Positions 21,860 through 34,229 of a stretch of 64,000 nt of DNA are shown here, in pieces (positions within the stretch are counted from its first letter, which is position 1; each line of letters begins with the position of its first letter). The DNA lies in assembly GCA_026008535.1 (NCBI GenBank), contig BRKX01000004.1, positions 56,676,501 through 56,740,500 on the forward strand, in the 5' to 3' direction. This stretch comes from Perilla frutescens (taxonomy: Eukaryota > Streptophyta > Magnoliopsida > Lamiales > Lamiaceae). The position numbers and the translations under genes are program-made. The notes under the pieces were generated by a model, which made no database searches, was not told where the DNA came from, and worked only from the letters and a program-made list of their open reading frames with translations.

Positions 21860-23341
21860 TCATTTACTAAACCCTTCATGTGAACCCTTCTTTGTCCTCT
21901 GAGAATCCCTCAACTGTCGGCGTTATGGGCCCACAATCGCCGCAACATCAGTAAAACAACAAGATATGCTACGTTCGCAAGCATTTTCTTCTTGTTCCCC
22001 CTTTTAAGAGTAAACATACCTCACTTCAAGCACATCGCCCTGCTGCATGCTCTGGTAGTATGGTGCATTACATCGTTCGGTAATGGCACGAAAGAAGCCA
22101 CATCTAGTTGTATCAAATTCATAATATAGTTAGCATGAACGCAAACAAAATTTATATATTAAATAAAAAAAACTTAAAATTGTACCACTCCCTGCAATAA
22201 CGTGTACAGGTCATGGTGAGGGCTCTGAATGACTACCTCAAACATCAAGGTAGAGTAAGCTAGCCACTGCCGACGGCAATCTCTTGTGCTAACTGAGGAA
22301 TAACTAGGGTGGTTCATTTTACCCGCGGGTAATTTTACCCGCAGGGTAAACGGGTAAAAGGGCAGGGTAGTACCCGAATTTTCGGGTAAAGGATAGGGTA
22401 CTATCCGTACCCGTTAAAATTTTTAAGGGTAAAGGTATGGTATGAGATTAACATATTACCCTATTACCCTACCCTATTACCCTATATATTTAATATATAT
22501 TAATAGTATATATTATATATTAAATATATTAAAAAATATAAATCCATCAACAATTAAACTAATATTAATTTTTTAAAGTAAAAATATATACTAACAATCT
22601 AAATCCTAATGACCTAATTACAAAAACAGTCTAATTTATATTAGTTTTCTAATATTTATGAAATTATATTTTATAGGGTAGGATAAAAAAGGATACATTT
22701 TACTTTATTAAAGGGTAATCCGTTTACCCGTAAGGTAATACCCTTACCTTACCCGCTTTGAAAAATAGGGTAATAGGGTAGGGTATGGGTAGGATAAAAT
22801 TCCACAGGGTAGGGTATGAGAAAGGCATACTCGTACCCTACCCTACCCTACCCATGAACCACCCTAGGAATAACCTCATAACCCCACATCTGTAAGATAA
22901 ATTAATAGATCATCTATGATCCAGATTGATTTAAATATACATAAATAATAATAATTTATAATGACAAATTGAAAACTAATTACCTGGGGTGTCCAGATTG
23001 GCCCGTAAAAATGGTATGCCCTATCGCCTGGGCTACCCATAGCTCCTCGAATCCTGAGGAGGAGACTGATGAAGTGCATCAGCATCTGGTATGAATCTGA
23101 TCCCCATGGAAAATAATTCAATTTGTCGACATCCTCGACGAGAGCTCACATCCAACGATCGATCGATCGGTCCTAATTGAGGCAGAAAACATACATTTTA
23201 CGAAAATATGTTCGCAATCTTCACATAATCCCGAGGATAATTCGCCATCCTCTGCTTCTCGAACCTCTCCTGCATCTCTTTCACAGTCGTGCTCTTCCTT
23301 TGAAATATCCTATAAAATATGCATTGATCCGGAATCGTGCA
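21860..23341 (-). pseudogene. DUF1985-like (Ulp1-associated) gene, downstream part
   Basis: Minus-strand continuation of the coding segment at 39339-39640, separated from it by the Athila insertion. Reading from 23341 downward, one frame gives FQRKSTTVKEMQERFEKQR, then another VEDVDKLNYFPWGSDSYQ, MLMHFISLLL and YHFYGPIWTPQ. A splice donor GTAATT follows, then an acceptor (TTTATCTTACAG) and MWGYEVIPQLAQEI. The order D-x-FPWG...YxFYG...W-Y-EVIP is the signature of DUF1985, a domain often found with Ulp1-type SUMO proteases in plant transposons. The exon around 22297-22304 is interrupted by a hAT-like MITE. A further exon-like piece (GFFRAITERCNAPYYQSMQQ) lies at about 22100-22020. Frameshifts and insertions make it non-functional. 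No Ulp1 catalytic domain was recognised. Confidence 0.55.
22297..22874. mobile_element. hAT-like MITE in the DUF1985-like gene
   Basis: The body 22305-22866 (562 bp) begins TAGGGTGGTTCAT and ends ATGAACCACCCTA, a perfect 13-bp inverted repeat. It is flanked by the 8-bp direct repeat GGAATAAC (22297-22304 and 22867-22874), the target-duplication length of hAT transposons. The interior is dominated by short ACCCTA/TACCCG-type words in both orientations and has no coding capacity. It splits an exon of the minus-strand gene just after the EVIP codons. Confidence 0.85.
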
Positions 23342-24931
23342 TGATGAGTGCATAAATTGCACTCATTTGCACTAGGATTATCTATTTATGTATGTTAATA
23401 ATGTAAACATTGTCTTTAATCTTTAATTTTGTTATACGTGGCCAATACAGGATATTTTGGGTTAATACAGTACAAATCAAAGTTGGATTAGGATTTCGAT
23501 CATCAAAGGCCACACGAGAATTGAAAAGATGAAGAAAACCAAGTGTTGGGCTCAGACACGGCCTCGTGATGTGATCAAGAGTCGTGTTGCAGAGCTCTTC
23601 AGGGGCTGAAAAACATGAAGTCCAGACGCGGCCTAGAGGCGCGAACCAGCAGGGGTCGTGTTGCAGACCCCTCCGGGCGCGGCCTCCAGGCGCGACAATA
23701 GCGGGGGTCGTGCCCCAGGGCCTCTGCCACACGGCCTCCAGGCGCGACCCACTGGCCCACTTTTCAGCCCCTTCAGGAACGTGTTTTCCTTTGTTCCAAA
23801 ATTGACCTCCAGGCGCGAGTCTGACGGGATCGCGTTCGGGACTGACAAATCCATTTTTGACTTTTGGCATCCCATTATCGGTCCTCTATATATTATAACA
23901 CTTGGGGAGTTCAAAACATACACCTTCCACTCGAAAATACACATAGAAACACTCCCCATTTGAGATTTTTGAAGATCAAGAACATCAAGAGGAGGAGGAA
24001 GATTCAACCATCAATTGGAAGATTCAAGCCAAGGGATTGAAGGAGTTTGTTCTACATTGGGTTTTATCTTCTCTTTCACTCTTTTACTCTTGTATTTAGA
24101 ATGGGTTTTGGATCCTCTTTTTGTATTCTTGATCTTGTTGTAAATATGGTAGGCTAGAGCCCTTAGGGCTCTAGGATGTGGTGAAACAATGTGAATCTTG
24201 ATCTTGATTAGGGTTCTTTATATATGGTTATGCTTTGTTAAGATTTTAATCTATGCTTGTTCTTGAATGGTGTTGATTGAGTGGCCTTCTTTCTAGCATC
24301 AAATGTATGAGTCACTTGCATCTTGCTCATCCCGTGATCATAAGCATGCTTGGATTAAATCTATATATTTGTCTTATTTGTCGAATGTCAAATTTATGGA
24401 AGGGAGCTTGACCCCTTTGAGCCTTTGGTAGGTGTGACCTTAGAATGTATTAGAGATAGTCATCCTTGTCGTATTCACAATTAAAGAAATATTCGAGAGA
24501 TGCTCTTTCTATATTCGTGGTCTTTCTATCTATGAACTTAGCATGATTGTGTGTTGTACCCTTGTTGTTTGATCAAGAGGAATGTTGTGAATCCATGTCC
24601 CAGAGTCTTTCCTTTAATTGTTATCTTCAAATCTTGTCTTTGTTAATCTTGAATTCTAGCATCTTATATTGTTTGTTTTGTTGTTGTTTGGTTTTAAATT
24701 TCTTAACTGTATGTTTTGGTTTTGTTGGATGATAATCAACCCTCACTTAGTTATAGTCTAAATATTTCATCAATCTATCATCGTGGTACTTGCATTTTCA
24801 CGTCTTAATTCCTTTTCCTTGTGGATCGACTTCGTATCATCGTTGTTACAAACATATGCTTGTACACTTGTAGGCATTGACACGAGTTTATAAATATTGA
24901 AACATCATAGTAGAGAGTAAATTTCCTATCA
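23342..24931 (+). repeat. 5' LTR of the Athila element
   Basis: 1590 bp, TG...CA. It includes a GC-rich block (23553-23830) of repeated CCAGGCGCGA-like words within otherwise AT-rich sequence. Short open frames inside it are not genes. Confidence 0.92.
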
Positions 24932-24937
24932 AGTTTT

Positions 24938-24955
24938 TGGCGCCGTTGCCGGGGA
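24938..24955 (+). other. Primer-binding site (tRNA-Asp type)
   Basis: TGGCGCCGTTGCCGGGGA lies six bases after the 5' LTR. It matches the tRNA-Asp-complementary site typical of Athila and related gypsy elements. Confidence 0.85.
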
Positions 24956-25074
24956 CAAACGAAATTAATTTGATATATGCAATATTGTGATAACGATTGT
25001 GTGGATTAGTTTAGACATTTTATTTTGTTTTGTTAAGATTTGTATTTGATTTTTGGTTCTTTGACAGGTAGTGT

Positions 25075-26900
25075 ATGCACACTCAATCTAGAGGTGATCC
25101 ACCTATCGACTTGGATCCAGAAATTGAAGCAATGGTGCGCCATAACAACGCACGTAGACGGAGGAGAATGGCGGATAATCCTCCACCGGTTCAAGATCCT
25201 GTGATTGCCCAAATGCAAAGACAATTAGAGGTTATGCAAGAACAATTGAGAGCCCAAGAGGAGGCTCAAAATAGAAATGTGGAGGAACCAATCCAAAACC
25301 TCTTCCAACCCGTCGTTGATCAAGGGGTGTCCAATGGACCACCCATTCAAGCCAACAATTTCAATTTCAAGACCTCTCTCATACTCATGATCCAACAAAA
25401 CCATTTTCAAGGGACACCTATGGAGGATCCACATGAGCACATCCGCAAATTCTTGAGTATAGTGGGACAATGAAGATGAATGGAGTCCCGGAAAATGCAA
25501 TTCGAATCCGGCTCTTCCCATTCTCTTTAACCGACAAGGTGGAAACATGGTGGTTAAGCCACACCCAAGGGTCGTTCCAAACATGGGACCAATTGGTGAT
25601 GAAGTTTCTTCATAAGTTTTTCCAACCCGGAAAAACTCTCAAATTAAAAGGAGATATCACCGTGTTCAAATAATGGGATGAAGAAAGCTTATATGAGGCA
25701 TGGGAACGCTTTAGAGAGATGCTAAGGAAGTGCCCCGGACATGGTTTTGGAACCGACCACCAAGTGTGCATCTTCTATGGTAGAATTAAACCCGAAGAGA
25801 GGACACTCATGGATGCGGCCACGGGAGGATCACTTTTAGCAAGAGGACCGGATGAAGTAATGAGGATCATTGAAGAAATGGCCACAAATTCATTTCAATG
25901 GCCGGTGGCAAGAGAGGGAGTCAAAATCATGAAGAAGGTTGCATCTACATCAAGTTCGGATGCACTTGGGCTATTGACGGCTCAAATGACAACTTTAAAT
26001 TTGAAGATTGAAGCCTTTACCAATCCAAAAGCCGAAACTTCTCAAAGTCAATTTGAAGAAGTTAATTATGTGAACCAAGGAGGAGGCTACTCAAATCAAC
26101 AAAGACCATTCAATCTGGGGTACAAGTCCCAATACGGAGATCAATATGGTGGAAACCAAGGTTATCAAAATAGGGCTCAACATTCGAACTTGTCTTATGG
26201 TAACCCGAATAATGCTATCCAACCACCTCTCGGATTTTCGGTCACAAATGGCGTTATTGATGAGGAGAAAAAGCCAAAGATGGATGACCTTTTGATGAAA
26301 TTTATGGGGAAGACGGAGAACTACATGAAAGAATCTCAAACTCGTGTTGGGAAGTTAGAGAATATCGTCGGAGCGCTTGGCAACCAAGTCAACATATTGG
26401 AAAAGCAAATAAGTCAATTTGTAACTATCTTGGGAAGCCAACATCAACAAGGCAAGTTCCCAAGCAATAAAACCGTGAATCCAAAGGATCAATGCAAGGC
26501 TATCACCTGAGGAACAGAACCGCCTATGATGTCCCCGTTATGCCGAATGAAGAGAAAGATCAAGAGAAGGTTGATGAGCAACCAAGAGTAGAAAAGAAAG
26601 AAGAGGGACAAAGTCAAGAGGACTTAAGTCCCAAATTGCAAAAAAATGATGAACAAGAGAAAGAGAAAGAGAAAGAAGTAACAACCAAGAAGATACCGGA
26701 GGAGTACAAAGTTCTTATACCATACCCACAAAGACTCCAAAAGGTAAAGAGTGACGAGCAATTCTCTCGGTTCCTCTACATCTTTAGAAAGGTACAAATC
26801 AACATCCCTTTTGTTGAAGCACTTCAACAAATGCCAAACTATGCAAAGTTTTTGAAGGATGTGATTTCAAAGAAGAGGAGATTGGGGGAGTATGAGACGG
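25075..26900 (+). pseudogene. Athila gag remnant
   Basis: The coding signal starts at 25075 (MHTQSRGDPPIDLDPEIEAM) and continues through a gag core: HEHIRKFLSIVG, IRIRLFPFSLTDKVETWWL, TWDQLVMKFLHKFFQPGKT, ARGPDEVMRIIEEMATNSFQW. It runs into an Asn/Gln/Tyr-rich linker and the KTENYMKESQTRVGKLE coiled region. It is broken by a frameshift near 25470, an in-frame stop at 25671-25673 and another frameshift near 26508. In the element family, gag forms the capsid-like particle that packages the RNA. This copy cannot make it. Confidence 0.85.
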
Positions 26901-26949
26901 TCAACTTGACTGAGAATTGTAGTGCTCTACTACAAAGGAAGTTGCCCGC

Positions 26950-27460
26950 GAAGATGAAAGTTCCGGGAAGCTTCAACATCTCGGTCACCATTGGAGAAAA
27001 TCAGTGGGAAAGACATTGTGTGATCTAGGGGCAAGCATCAACTTGATGCCCCTCTCGTTCTTTTCAAAGTTAAAAATGGGAGAGATCAAGCCTACCACAA
27101 TTTACCTTCAAATGACCGATTAATCTATGACGTATCCGAAAGGGGTGGTAGAAGACGTGCTTGTGAAGGTTAACAAGTTTATCTTCCCGGTTGACTTTGT
27201 GGTACTTGATATGGAAGAAGACAATGAAGTTCCTCTCATCCTTGGGCGACCGTTCTTGAATACGGGTAAGGCCTTGATTGATGTGGAAAAGGGGGAGCTT
27301 ACCTTGAGGGTAAATGAAGAAAAGATAACATTCTCACTTCCAAAAGCAATGCAACATGCCGAAGAAGAGGCAAAGATCATTGAGGAGTGCAAGGTGCTCC
27401 AAATGGTGGATGAATGTGTAGAAGATGATGAGTTTTGTAGATCAAAAAAATCCTCTTGAG
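26950..27460 (+). pseudogene. Athila aspartic protease remnant
   Basis: The active-site block CDLGASINLMPLS is present from 27019 but out of frame with the preceding gag-derived frame. After a stop near 27122 the sequence resumes with MTYPKGVVEDVLVKVNKF and EVPLILGRPFLNTGKAL, the flap and C-terminal protease blocks of Athila elements. The catalytic Asp is preserved although the reading frame is broken. Confidence 0.8.
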
Positions 27461-27895
27461 ATTTGCATTTCTAACTCTATCTTTAATTCTTTGCCTAATG
27501 ATTATTTTGGTCTTTGTGATTCCGTCTCTATGATGAATTCATTTCAGGAATCGTACTTGAGAAAGCTCAAATTCCTCCCATTGAGAGACGAAGACCAAAC
27601 ATCAAATGAGGAAGAGTCGAAAGCAAGGGAAGAAACCATGGAGTTGAAGCCCCTACCTACACACTTGAGGTATGCGTATCTAGAAGACAACAAGCAAAAA
27701 CCGGTAATCGTTTCTTCACTTCTATCGGATGGACAATTGGATAAATTGCTAAGGGTGTTAAGAAAGTTTAAAAGCACTATAGGGTGGTAAATTTCAGATC
27801 TTAAAGGCATAAATTCTTCTATTTGCAGGCATAAAATTTTATTAGAAGAAGATTATAAGCCTAAAGTGTAAAACCAACGAAGACTTAACCCTATT

Positions 27896-29257
27896 ATGCA
27901 AGAGGTGGTTAGAAAAGAGGTGTTGAAATTGCTTGATGTCGGGATAATTTTTGCTATTTCGGATAGTGAGTGGGTGAGTCCTACTCAAGTGGTTGCTAAA
28001 AAAGGAGGGATGACTATTGTTGAGAATGATAATAAAGAAACAATTGCTACTCGAGTGGTAACCGGTTGGAGAATGTGCATAGATTACAGGGCTTTGAATG
28101 CATACACTAGAAAAGATCATTTTCCTTTACCATTTATAGATCAAATGCTTGATAGGTTGGCGGGTCATGAATTTTATTACTTTCTTGATGGTTACTCGGG
28201 GTATAATCAAATCATGACTGCTCCCAAGGGCTAAGAGAAGACTACATTTACTTGTCCATATGACATATTTGCATATAGGTGGATGTCGTTTGGGTTGTGT
28301 AATGCACTCGCTACCTTTCAAAGGTGTATGATGTCCATTTTTTATGGATTGATTGAGAACATCATGGAGGCGTTTATGGATGATTTTTTAGTGTTTGGTG
28401 ATTCTTTTGATTTATGCCTTGATAATCTAACACAAGTCTTGCAGAGGTGTGAAGACACCAATCTTGTACTTAATTGGGAGAAATGCCACTTCATGGTGAG
28501 GGATGACATTGTTTTAGGACACAAGGTGTCGGGTGAAGGTCTTGAGGTAGACCAGGCAAAGATCGTTTCCATTGAGAAACTACCTCCTCCAACAAATGAA
28601 AAGGGAGTTAGAAGCTTCTTGGGACACACCGGGTTTCATAGGCGTTTTATAAAATATTTTTCCAAAGTTTCTAAACCTCTTTGTCGTCTCTTAGAAAAAG
28701 CCGTTGAATTTGATTTTGATGTTCATTGTTTGTAGGCTTTTTAGACATTGAAGAAGGCCCTCATCATGACACCCGTGCTTATCACACCCGATTGGAGTGA
28801 GCCATTCAAGATGATGTGTGATGCAAACGAGATAGCGGTGGGAGCCGCTCTTGGTCAAAAGAGAGACAAGCTCTTCCTGGTGATATACTATGGGAGTAGG
28901 ACATTGGATCCGGCTCAAGTCAACTACACCACCATGGAAAGGGAACTCTTGGCGGTTGTCTACGCATTTGACAAGTTTAGGCCCTATCTCATTGGGGCCC
29001 AAACTATTTTGCACACCGACCACGCTACCTTGAGGCATATCTTTGCCAAGAAGGACGCAAAGACAAGGCTCATTAGATGGATTCTCCTTCTCCAAGAGTT
29101 TGATATGGAGATTCGAGATAGAAAATATTGGAAGAACGTGGTGGTGGTTCACTTGTCCTGGTTGGAGCACGTGAAAGAAGAGAAAGATGACACATGGCCA
29201 ATCCATGAGAGTTTTCTCGGTGAGAGAATCATGTCGGCTTCAACAAAGGTCCCATAG
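27896..29257 (+). pseudogene. Athila reverse transcriptase and RNase H remnant
   Basis: Conserved polymerase blocks appear in order: WVSPTQVVAKKGG, WRMCIDYRALNAYTRKDHFP, FYYFLDGYSGYNQI, FGLCNALATFQRCMM, FMDDFLVFGDSF (catalytic YxDD region, here FMDD as in Athila) and KCHFMV...LGHKVS. RNase H follows: MMCDANEIAVGAALGQ, YYGSRTLDPAQVNYTTMEREL and HTDHATLRHIF. In-frame stops interrupt it at 28232-28234, and at 28733-28735 and just after. The enzyme would copy element RNA into DNA, but this copy is inactive. Confidence 0.88.
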
Positions 29258-29439
29258 TTTGCGGGCATTGTCAACTATCTAGTTGCCAAAGTGATGTCCG
29301 TAGAGATGGAGAGCTATCAAAGGAAGAAATTCTTCCATGACCTGAAGTTCTACATTTGGGAGGAGCCTTATCTCTTTAGAAGATGTGTCGATTCTATGCT
29401 TAGAAGATGTGTACAGGAGGAGGAATGAAGCGAGATTAT

Positions 29440-30535
29440 AAAGGCATGCCATGATTCACCTTGTGGAGGCCATTTTGCGTCCAATAGAACCGCTAGAAAG
29501 ATTCTACAAAGCGGGTTCTATTGGCCCTCCTTGTTCAAAGATTGTGGAGAGTTCGTGAAAGCATGTGAGCATTGCCAAAAGATGGGCTCAATTTCAAAAA
29601 GAGATGAGATGCCGATGAATGCCATTGTTAAGGTTGAATTGTTTGATGTATGGGGGATTGACTTCATGGGACCATTCGTGGCGTCCGAAGAAAATTTCTA
29701 CATACTCCTAGCGGTGGATTATCTATCAAGGTGGATCGAGGCCATTCCTACAAAGACTAATGACTTAAAGGTGGTGCTCAAATTCCTTCAAAGGAATATT
29801 TTGACAAGATTCGGAGCACCACGAGCTTTAATAAGTGACAGAGGCACCCACTTTTGCAATAGGTAAATGACAAGCCTCCTAGCTCGACATGGAGTAAAAC
29901 ATAAGGTGATGACTCCCTACCACCCACAAGCAAATGGGCAAGCCAAGCTTGTAAATCGTGAGGTGAAACAAGTCCTCCAAAAGGTGGTAAAGACGAACGG
30001 AAAAGATTGGGCAAGCCACCTCGATGAAGCTTTATGGGCCTATAGAACGGCCTACAAAACTCCATTGGGCATGTCTCCCTACCAAATGGTTTTTAGGAAG
30101 TCTTATCACCTTCCAATTGAGCTCACTCACAAATCCTATTGGGCAACTAAGAAGCTCAACCTTGATTTCGAGATGGCGGGAAAGGAAAGAATTCTCCGTT
30201 TGAATGAAATAGATGAATTTAGGCTTGAGGCCTTTGAGAATTCTTCCATCTACAAGATAAGGACCAAAATCTATCATGACAAGTTGTTGAGGAAGAAAGA
30301 ACTTGCACCCGGAGATGCCGTATTGCTTTTCAACTCGAAGTTGAAGTTGTTTCCCAGAAAACTCAAGACTAAATGCGGAGGTCCTTATTTAATCTCAAGG
30401 ATTTTTGAGAGTGGAGCGATGGAATTACAAGCTAAGGACCGGAATCGATTTGTTGTCAATGGACAACGTGTGAAAAAGTTTTACAATGCAGAGGAACAAG
30501 CCGGAGTGTTTGTACTCCATCTAAAAGATGTTTGA
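29440..30535 (+). pseudogene. Athila integrase remnant
   Basis: The N-terminal zinc-binding HHCC region is visible (CHDSPCGGHFASNR, then CEHCQKMGS). The catalytic core follows, with WGIDFMGPF (first Asp), LISDRGTHFCNR (second Asp) and the region up to YHPQANGQAKLVNREVKQVL (the third acidic residue of D,D35E is not preserved in that block: QAKLV where Glu is usual). The C-terminal domain is FNSKLKLFPRKLKTKCGGPYLISRIF. A stop at 29864-29866 splits the core. Integrase inserts the DNA copy; this one is defective. Confidence 0.85.
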
Positions 30536-32508
30536 AGACCGTATCCCGTCGAGCTCACGATGTTAAATTAAGCGCTAGTTGGGAGGCAACCCAATCATTT
30601 TAATTTTGTTAGTTTATTTTTCACTTATTTTGGGATATTTTGAATTTGTTTGTCTAGTTAATTCTGTTTTTGATTTTGTGATTCCTAAAGTGAGGAATTA
30701 AACTTGATGGATGGTGTTTGTGTGCTTAAAGTGAGCGAAAATTTTATAGGAATAGAAAACTGGAGGGAATAGGGGAATAAGTGTCAAAAAGAGAAGAAAA
30801 ACAAAAAAAATGAAAAACCAAGGCATGAGACGCGACCTTCAGGCGCGACCCAGGTAGGGGTCGCGCCCCAGACACCTTCCCACACGGGCACGGGGCGCGA
30901 GCTTGGCTCGTGTTGCAGAGACCTTCTGCAGCTTGATTTTCTTCAGCCCGAGTGCGATCGAGAGACGCGACCACAGGGGGCTCGCGGTGCAGAGCTGCTG
31001 GAACGAGGGCTCGGGGTGCGAGCTGGACAGGGTCGCGCCGCGCTGTGCAGTCGGGTTTTCCCCCTTTTTCTTCACATTTTGCACTCTATTTTCATTTCAC
31101 ACTCACTCTCACTCACCCCCACTCCCTCACACACGAAAATTTCACCAATTCCATCTACAAGCCTTAAGAAATAAGGTAAGTGATTCTTAACCATAATCCA
31201 TCAACATTACCCTCTTATGCTTATAGATTTTGAAATAGGAAGTGTTCATACACAAGAAATTGGGAATTTTTCATGTTTTTATGCCCTAGGTTTGGGATGA
31301 ACGAAAATTACATGAATTTTACCCAAATTGTGCTTATATTTGAAGAAATATACAATTGATAGCATGGGTATGATATGGGTGTTGAGATTTGGTTGGATAT
31401 TTGGTGAAATTTGTTTGGATTCTTGTTGAATTTGGGGCAAAAATGGTGAACTTTGGATTTTTCATGTTATTTGGTTGTTTATGTCTCCATTGTTTCTCAA
31501 ATGAGGGTGAATGCTCATGATGCTTGCACTTAGATCACAAGGATGAAGTACATCGTGCTAAATTGTGGAAAAATTTACCATTTTTGATTGATAGAATGTG
31601 TATTTTGTTCCTCCCAAGTCTAAGTGTGACTAATGCATGTTAGTTGAACGAATATGTTGGACTTTGGTGCATTTTGCTTGGGTTCATATCAAGATAGTTG
31701 AAATGAGGCATGGAAGTTCAATTTGTCAAAATAATTTGTATGTCATTTTGTTGTTGGGAACCCTTGTTATCATTTTTGGTGTTTTTGCTACATTCTTGCA
31801 CAATGAGACTATGTCATCTCCTTATTGGTTTGAAACTTGAGGATTAAATGTCTAAATTGGAGAAAATTTGAATGTTTGAGAATTGGTACAAGAATGTTGG
31901 TTTTGAATGGAAATTTGCATGCTCAATGTAACCATAATGTTGTATAGATAAGGGGGCTCTTTGTTGTTGATATTATTACATTAAATGGACCCCCCTTTTG
32001 TCTGTACTTATGATTGAGTTGGGTTGTAAAAAAAAAACCTTTGGAAATAAGCATTGTTGTTCATTGTTAGTGTTGAAGCATTTTGTTAATTGGTCCTATG
32101 CTTTTGATTTTGTCATATTTGTTTGAGGACCCTTTATACCACACTATCAAGCCTACTTTGTCTTGTGTTGATCATGATTAATTTTGAAGTACATATGCAT
32201 TTTGCCTTTGTTCACGATATTGTCATATATGGAAGTAGGCATTTTGTAACATTTTAAATATGTGCCTCAATGTGTATTTCGGTGTTGGTACTTTTAAAAG
32301 TAAAAACATGCCTTTCATTTGCAAAGAGGCATGAAGTTAAAAATATTTTTAAACTTTGGTTCACCAAAGTTAGTGGAGGAAGTGTGTTGGATTTTGTCAT
32401 ATACTTTGAAACCTCAATTTCTTTGTTTGGATTTTAAGTTGGTTTTTGCCCCTATGCCTTATGGATTATTTTTATTTTTCTTAGGTACCATATCCCAAAC
32501 ACACAAAG
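30536..32508 (+). other. Athila post-integrase spacer with GC island and predicted intron
   Basis: No ORF is supported. A GC-rich block at 30828-31065 repeats GGCGCGACC-like words resembling those in the LTRs. Downstream comes a CT/CA-rich leader-like stretch (31070-31150), a strong splice donor AAG/GTAAGTG (intron start 31176), a long AT-rich stretch, and a strong acceptor TTTTTATTTTTCTTAG ending at 32484, 24 bp before the env-like start codon. This suggests a spliced or internally initiated transcript for the env-like ORF. Confidence 0.5.
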
Positions 32509-34229
32509 ATGGCACCAAGAAGGGGAAGTAAGTCTACAAGAAGACATGAACCCGAATCCGACCCCGAAATAGAACAAGAAGAGGAGGCAGGGGACGAAGA
32601 CTTGGGGGTAGATGATCCCATGACATATGGGATTTACTTTACGGAGGCAGTGCACAGGACAAATTGGGATAAACTCTTCCTATTCAGCGTGGCCACTACA
32701 CGATTCATGTGTCCCAATACCACATATGTTCTTGGGATAAGGGACGACGTCTGGATCCTTCTGGACAGGATTGATTAGCTACAGGCTCTGGAGATAGAAC
32801 GGAAGACCTACCCCCTTTTGGTGAAAGAGGTGTTGAGTACACTGGACATCAAGAGGATAGCCAAGAGAGGGCATATAAAGTGCACTTTCAGAATGGGCAA
32901 TATGGATAGAGCTCTCACGATTGAGGACGTAAACTAAATCTTCAATGCTTCTAATGACGGCATATACCATGCTTCGGCTTGATACGATAAGGACTTTGCA
33001 TACCGCTTAGTCTGTATTACAGAGTCTGACACTGAGAAGTATGACTGCAGCATTGCCAAGGCATCTGCCATGCCTAACCCTGTCTTCAGATATCTACACC
33101 GCATTCTAGCATCATCAGTTTTTGCTAGACGAGAGAACAGTGGGCTGAGGACTACAGAATTGTTCGCACTGTGGGCCATGTTGAATGTCGTCCACCTGAA
33201 CTTTGGCGCATTCTTTCTTGAGCAGCTTCAAAGGCAAGCTCACATGGATAATGGATGGATTTGCATTGGGGGATTGATCACCCCAATAGCCGAGCACTTC
33301 AACATTGACTTGGATGAGTATCAAGAGAGTCTTGGATCGAGACTCTTGAGCGTCCTATACTTGAGAAACATAAAGATGCTCACCTCGGACACGGCCACAT
33401 ATCTACTGTCCATGAGAGGAGGAGGGAACTTTCTGCTGCTAAATCTAGCTCTTACTTATTTGTCTAATTTCCAAGAATGAGAAACTGGATGATGGATATG
33501 CCAGCTCACCGTGAGACTATTCGAGTTGCAGGACTTCCTAGGGGCATCACAGATGCTATTGATGAACAACCAGAAGGAGGAGGACATGATGCTGGAGAGA
33601 GACCATCCAATGTAAATTTTAGACGAGGGCGGTGCTACATAGATGAACAAATTGCTGGCCGCTTTGATGCACTGGATGGCTACATGATGTCAATGGAGGA
33701 GTCCATGCAAAACTGGAGGAGTGATATGCATGATGAGTTTGGGAATCTGAGGCAGGATTTGTACACAAGATTTGATGATATCCGAAGCGACATGCATAAC
33801 AGAATGGGTCAGATTCAGTCCAGTGTGGATGAAAGATTTTATACCATCCAGACGGATATAGACGAGAGGTACACATGCCTTAGGGGTGAGATCAGAGGCC
33901 TAGCAGATAACATGGTCTCATTTAGATCAGATATACAGGACCTAGCCGGACTCTTTAGAGGAATGAACACCGGATCTGGGTCACAGCAGTAGCCCTACAC
34001 TCCGTCTCAGCACTAACAACAGATGACTCCCTATCACTCCTACCAGCCGCAGCAGTATTTTCAGCAGCAACAGCCATTCCAGTCGATGCAGCAGTTCCCG
34101 ACTGGACATTTTTTGGCATCCTCATCCTCTTCACAGCACTTCCAGCAGATGCCAACGGGACAATTCATGGCGACCTCTTCTTATCAGTATCAGCAGTTCC
34201 AGACCTCCCAATTCATGCCTTCTTCATGA
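32509..34229 (+). pseudogene. Athila env-like ORF remnant
   Basis: Starts at 32509 (MAPRRGSKSTRRHEPESDPE), then an acidic stretch and a globular region (TEAVHRTNWDKLFLFS; NPVFRYLHRILASSVFARRE; TELFALWAMLNVVHLNFGAFF). Next comes a long heptad-like segment (DLYTRFDDIRSDMHNRM, SVDERFYTIQTDIDERY) predicted as coiled coil, and finally a Gln/Ser-rich tail (HSYQPQQYFQQQQPFQSMQQ). Stops occur near 32776, 32936 and 32982, with a frame change near 33480. The position after integrase matches the env-like ORF of Athila/Calypso elements. No signal peptide or clear transmembrane anchor is visible, so an envelope role is only by position. Confidence 0.6.

Noticed and set aside
23382..24007. Overlapping frames in the first LTR
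   Set aside because: They recur in the other LTR copies in GC-rich repeats and carry no domain; they are non-coding LTR sequence.
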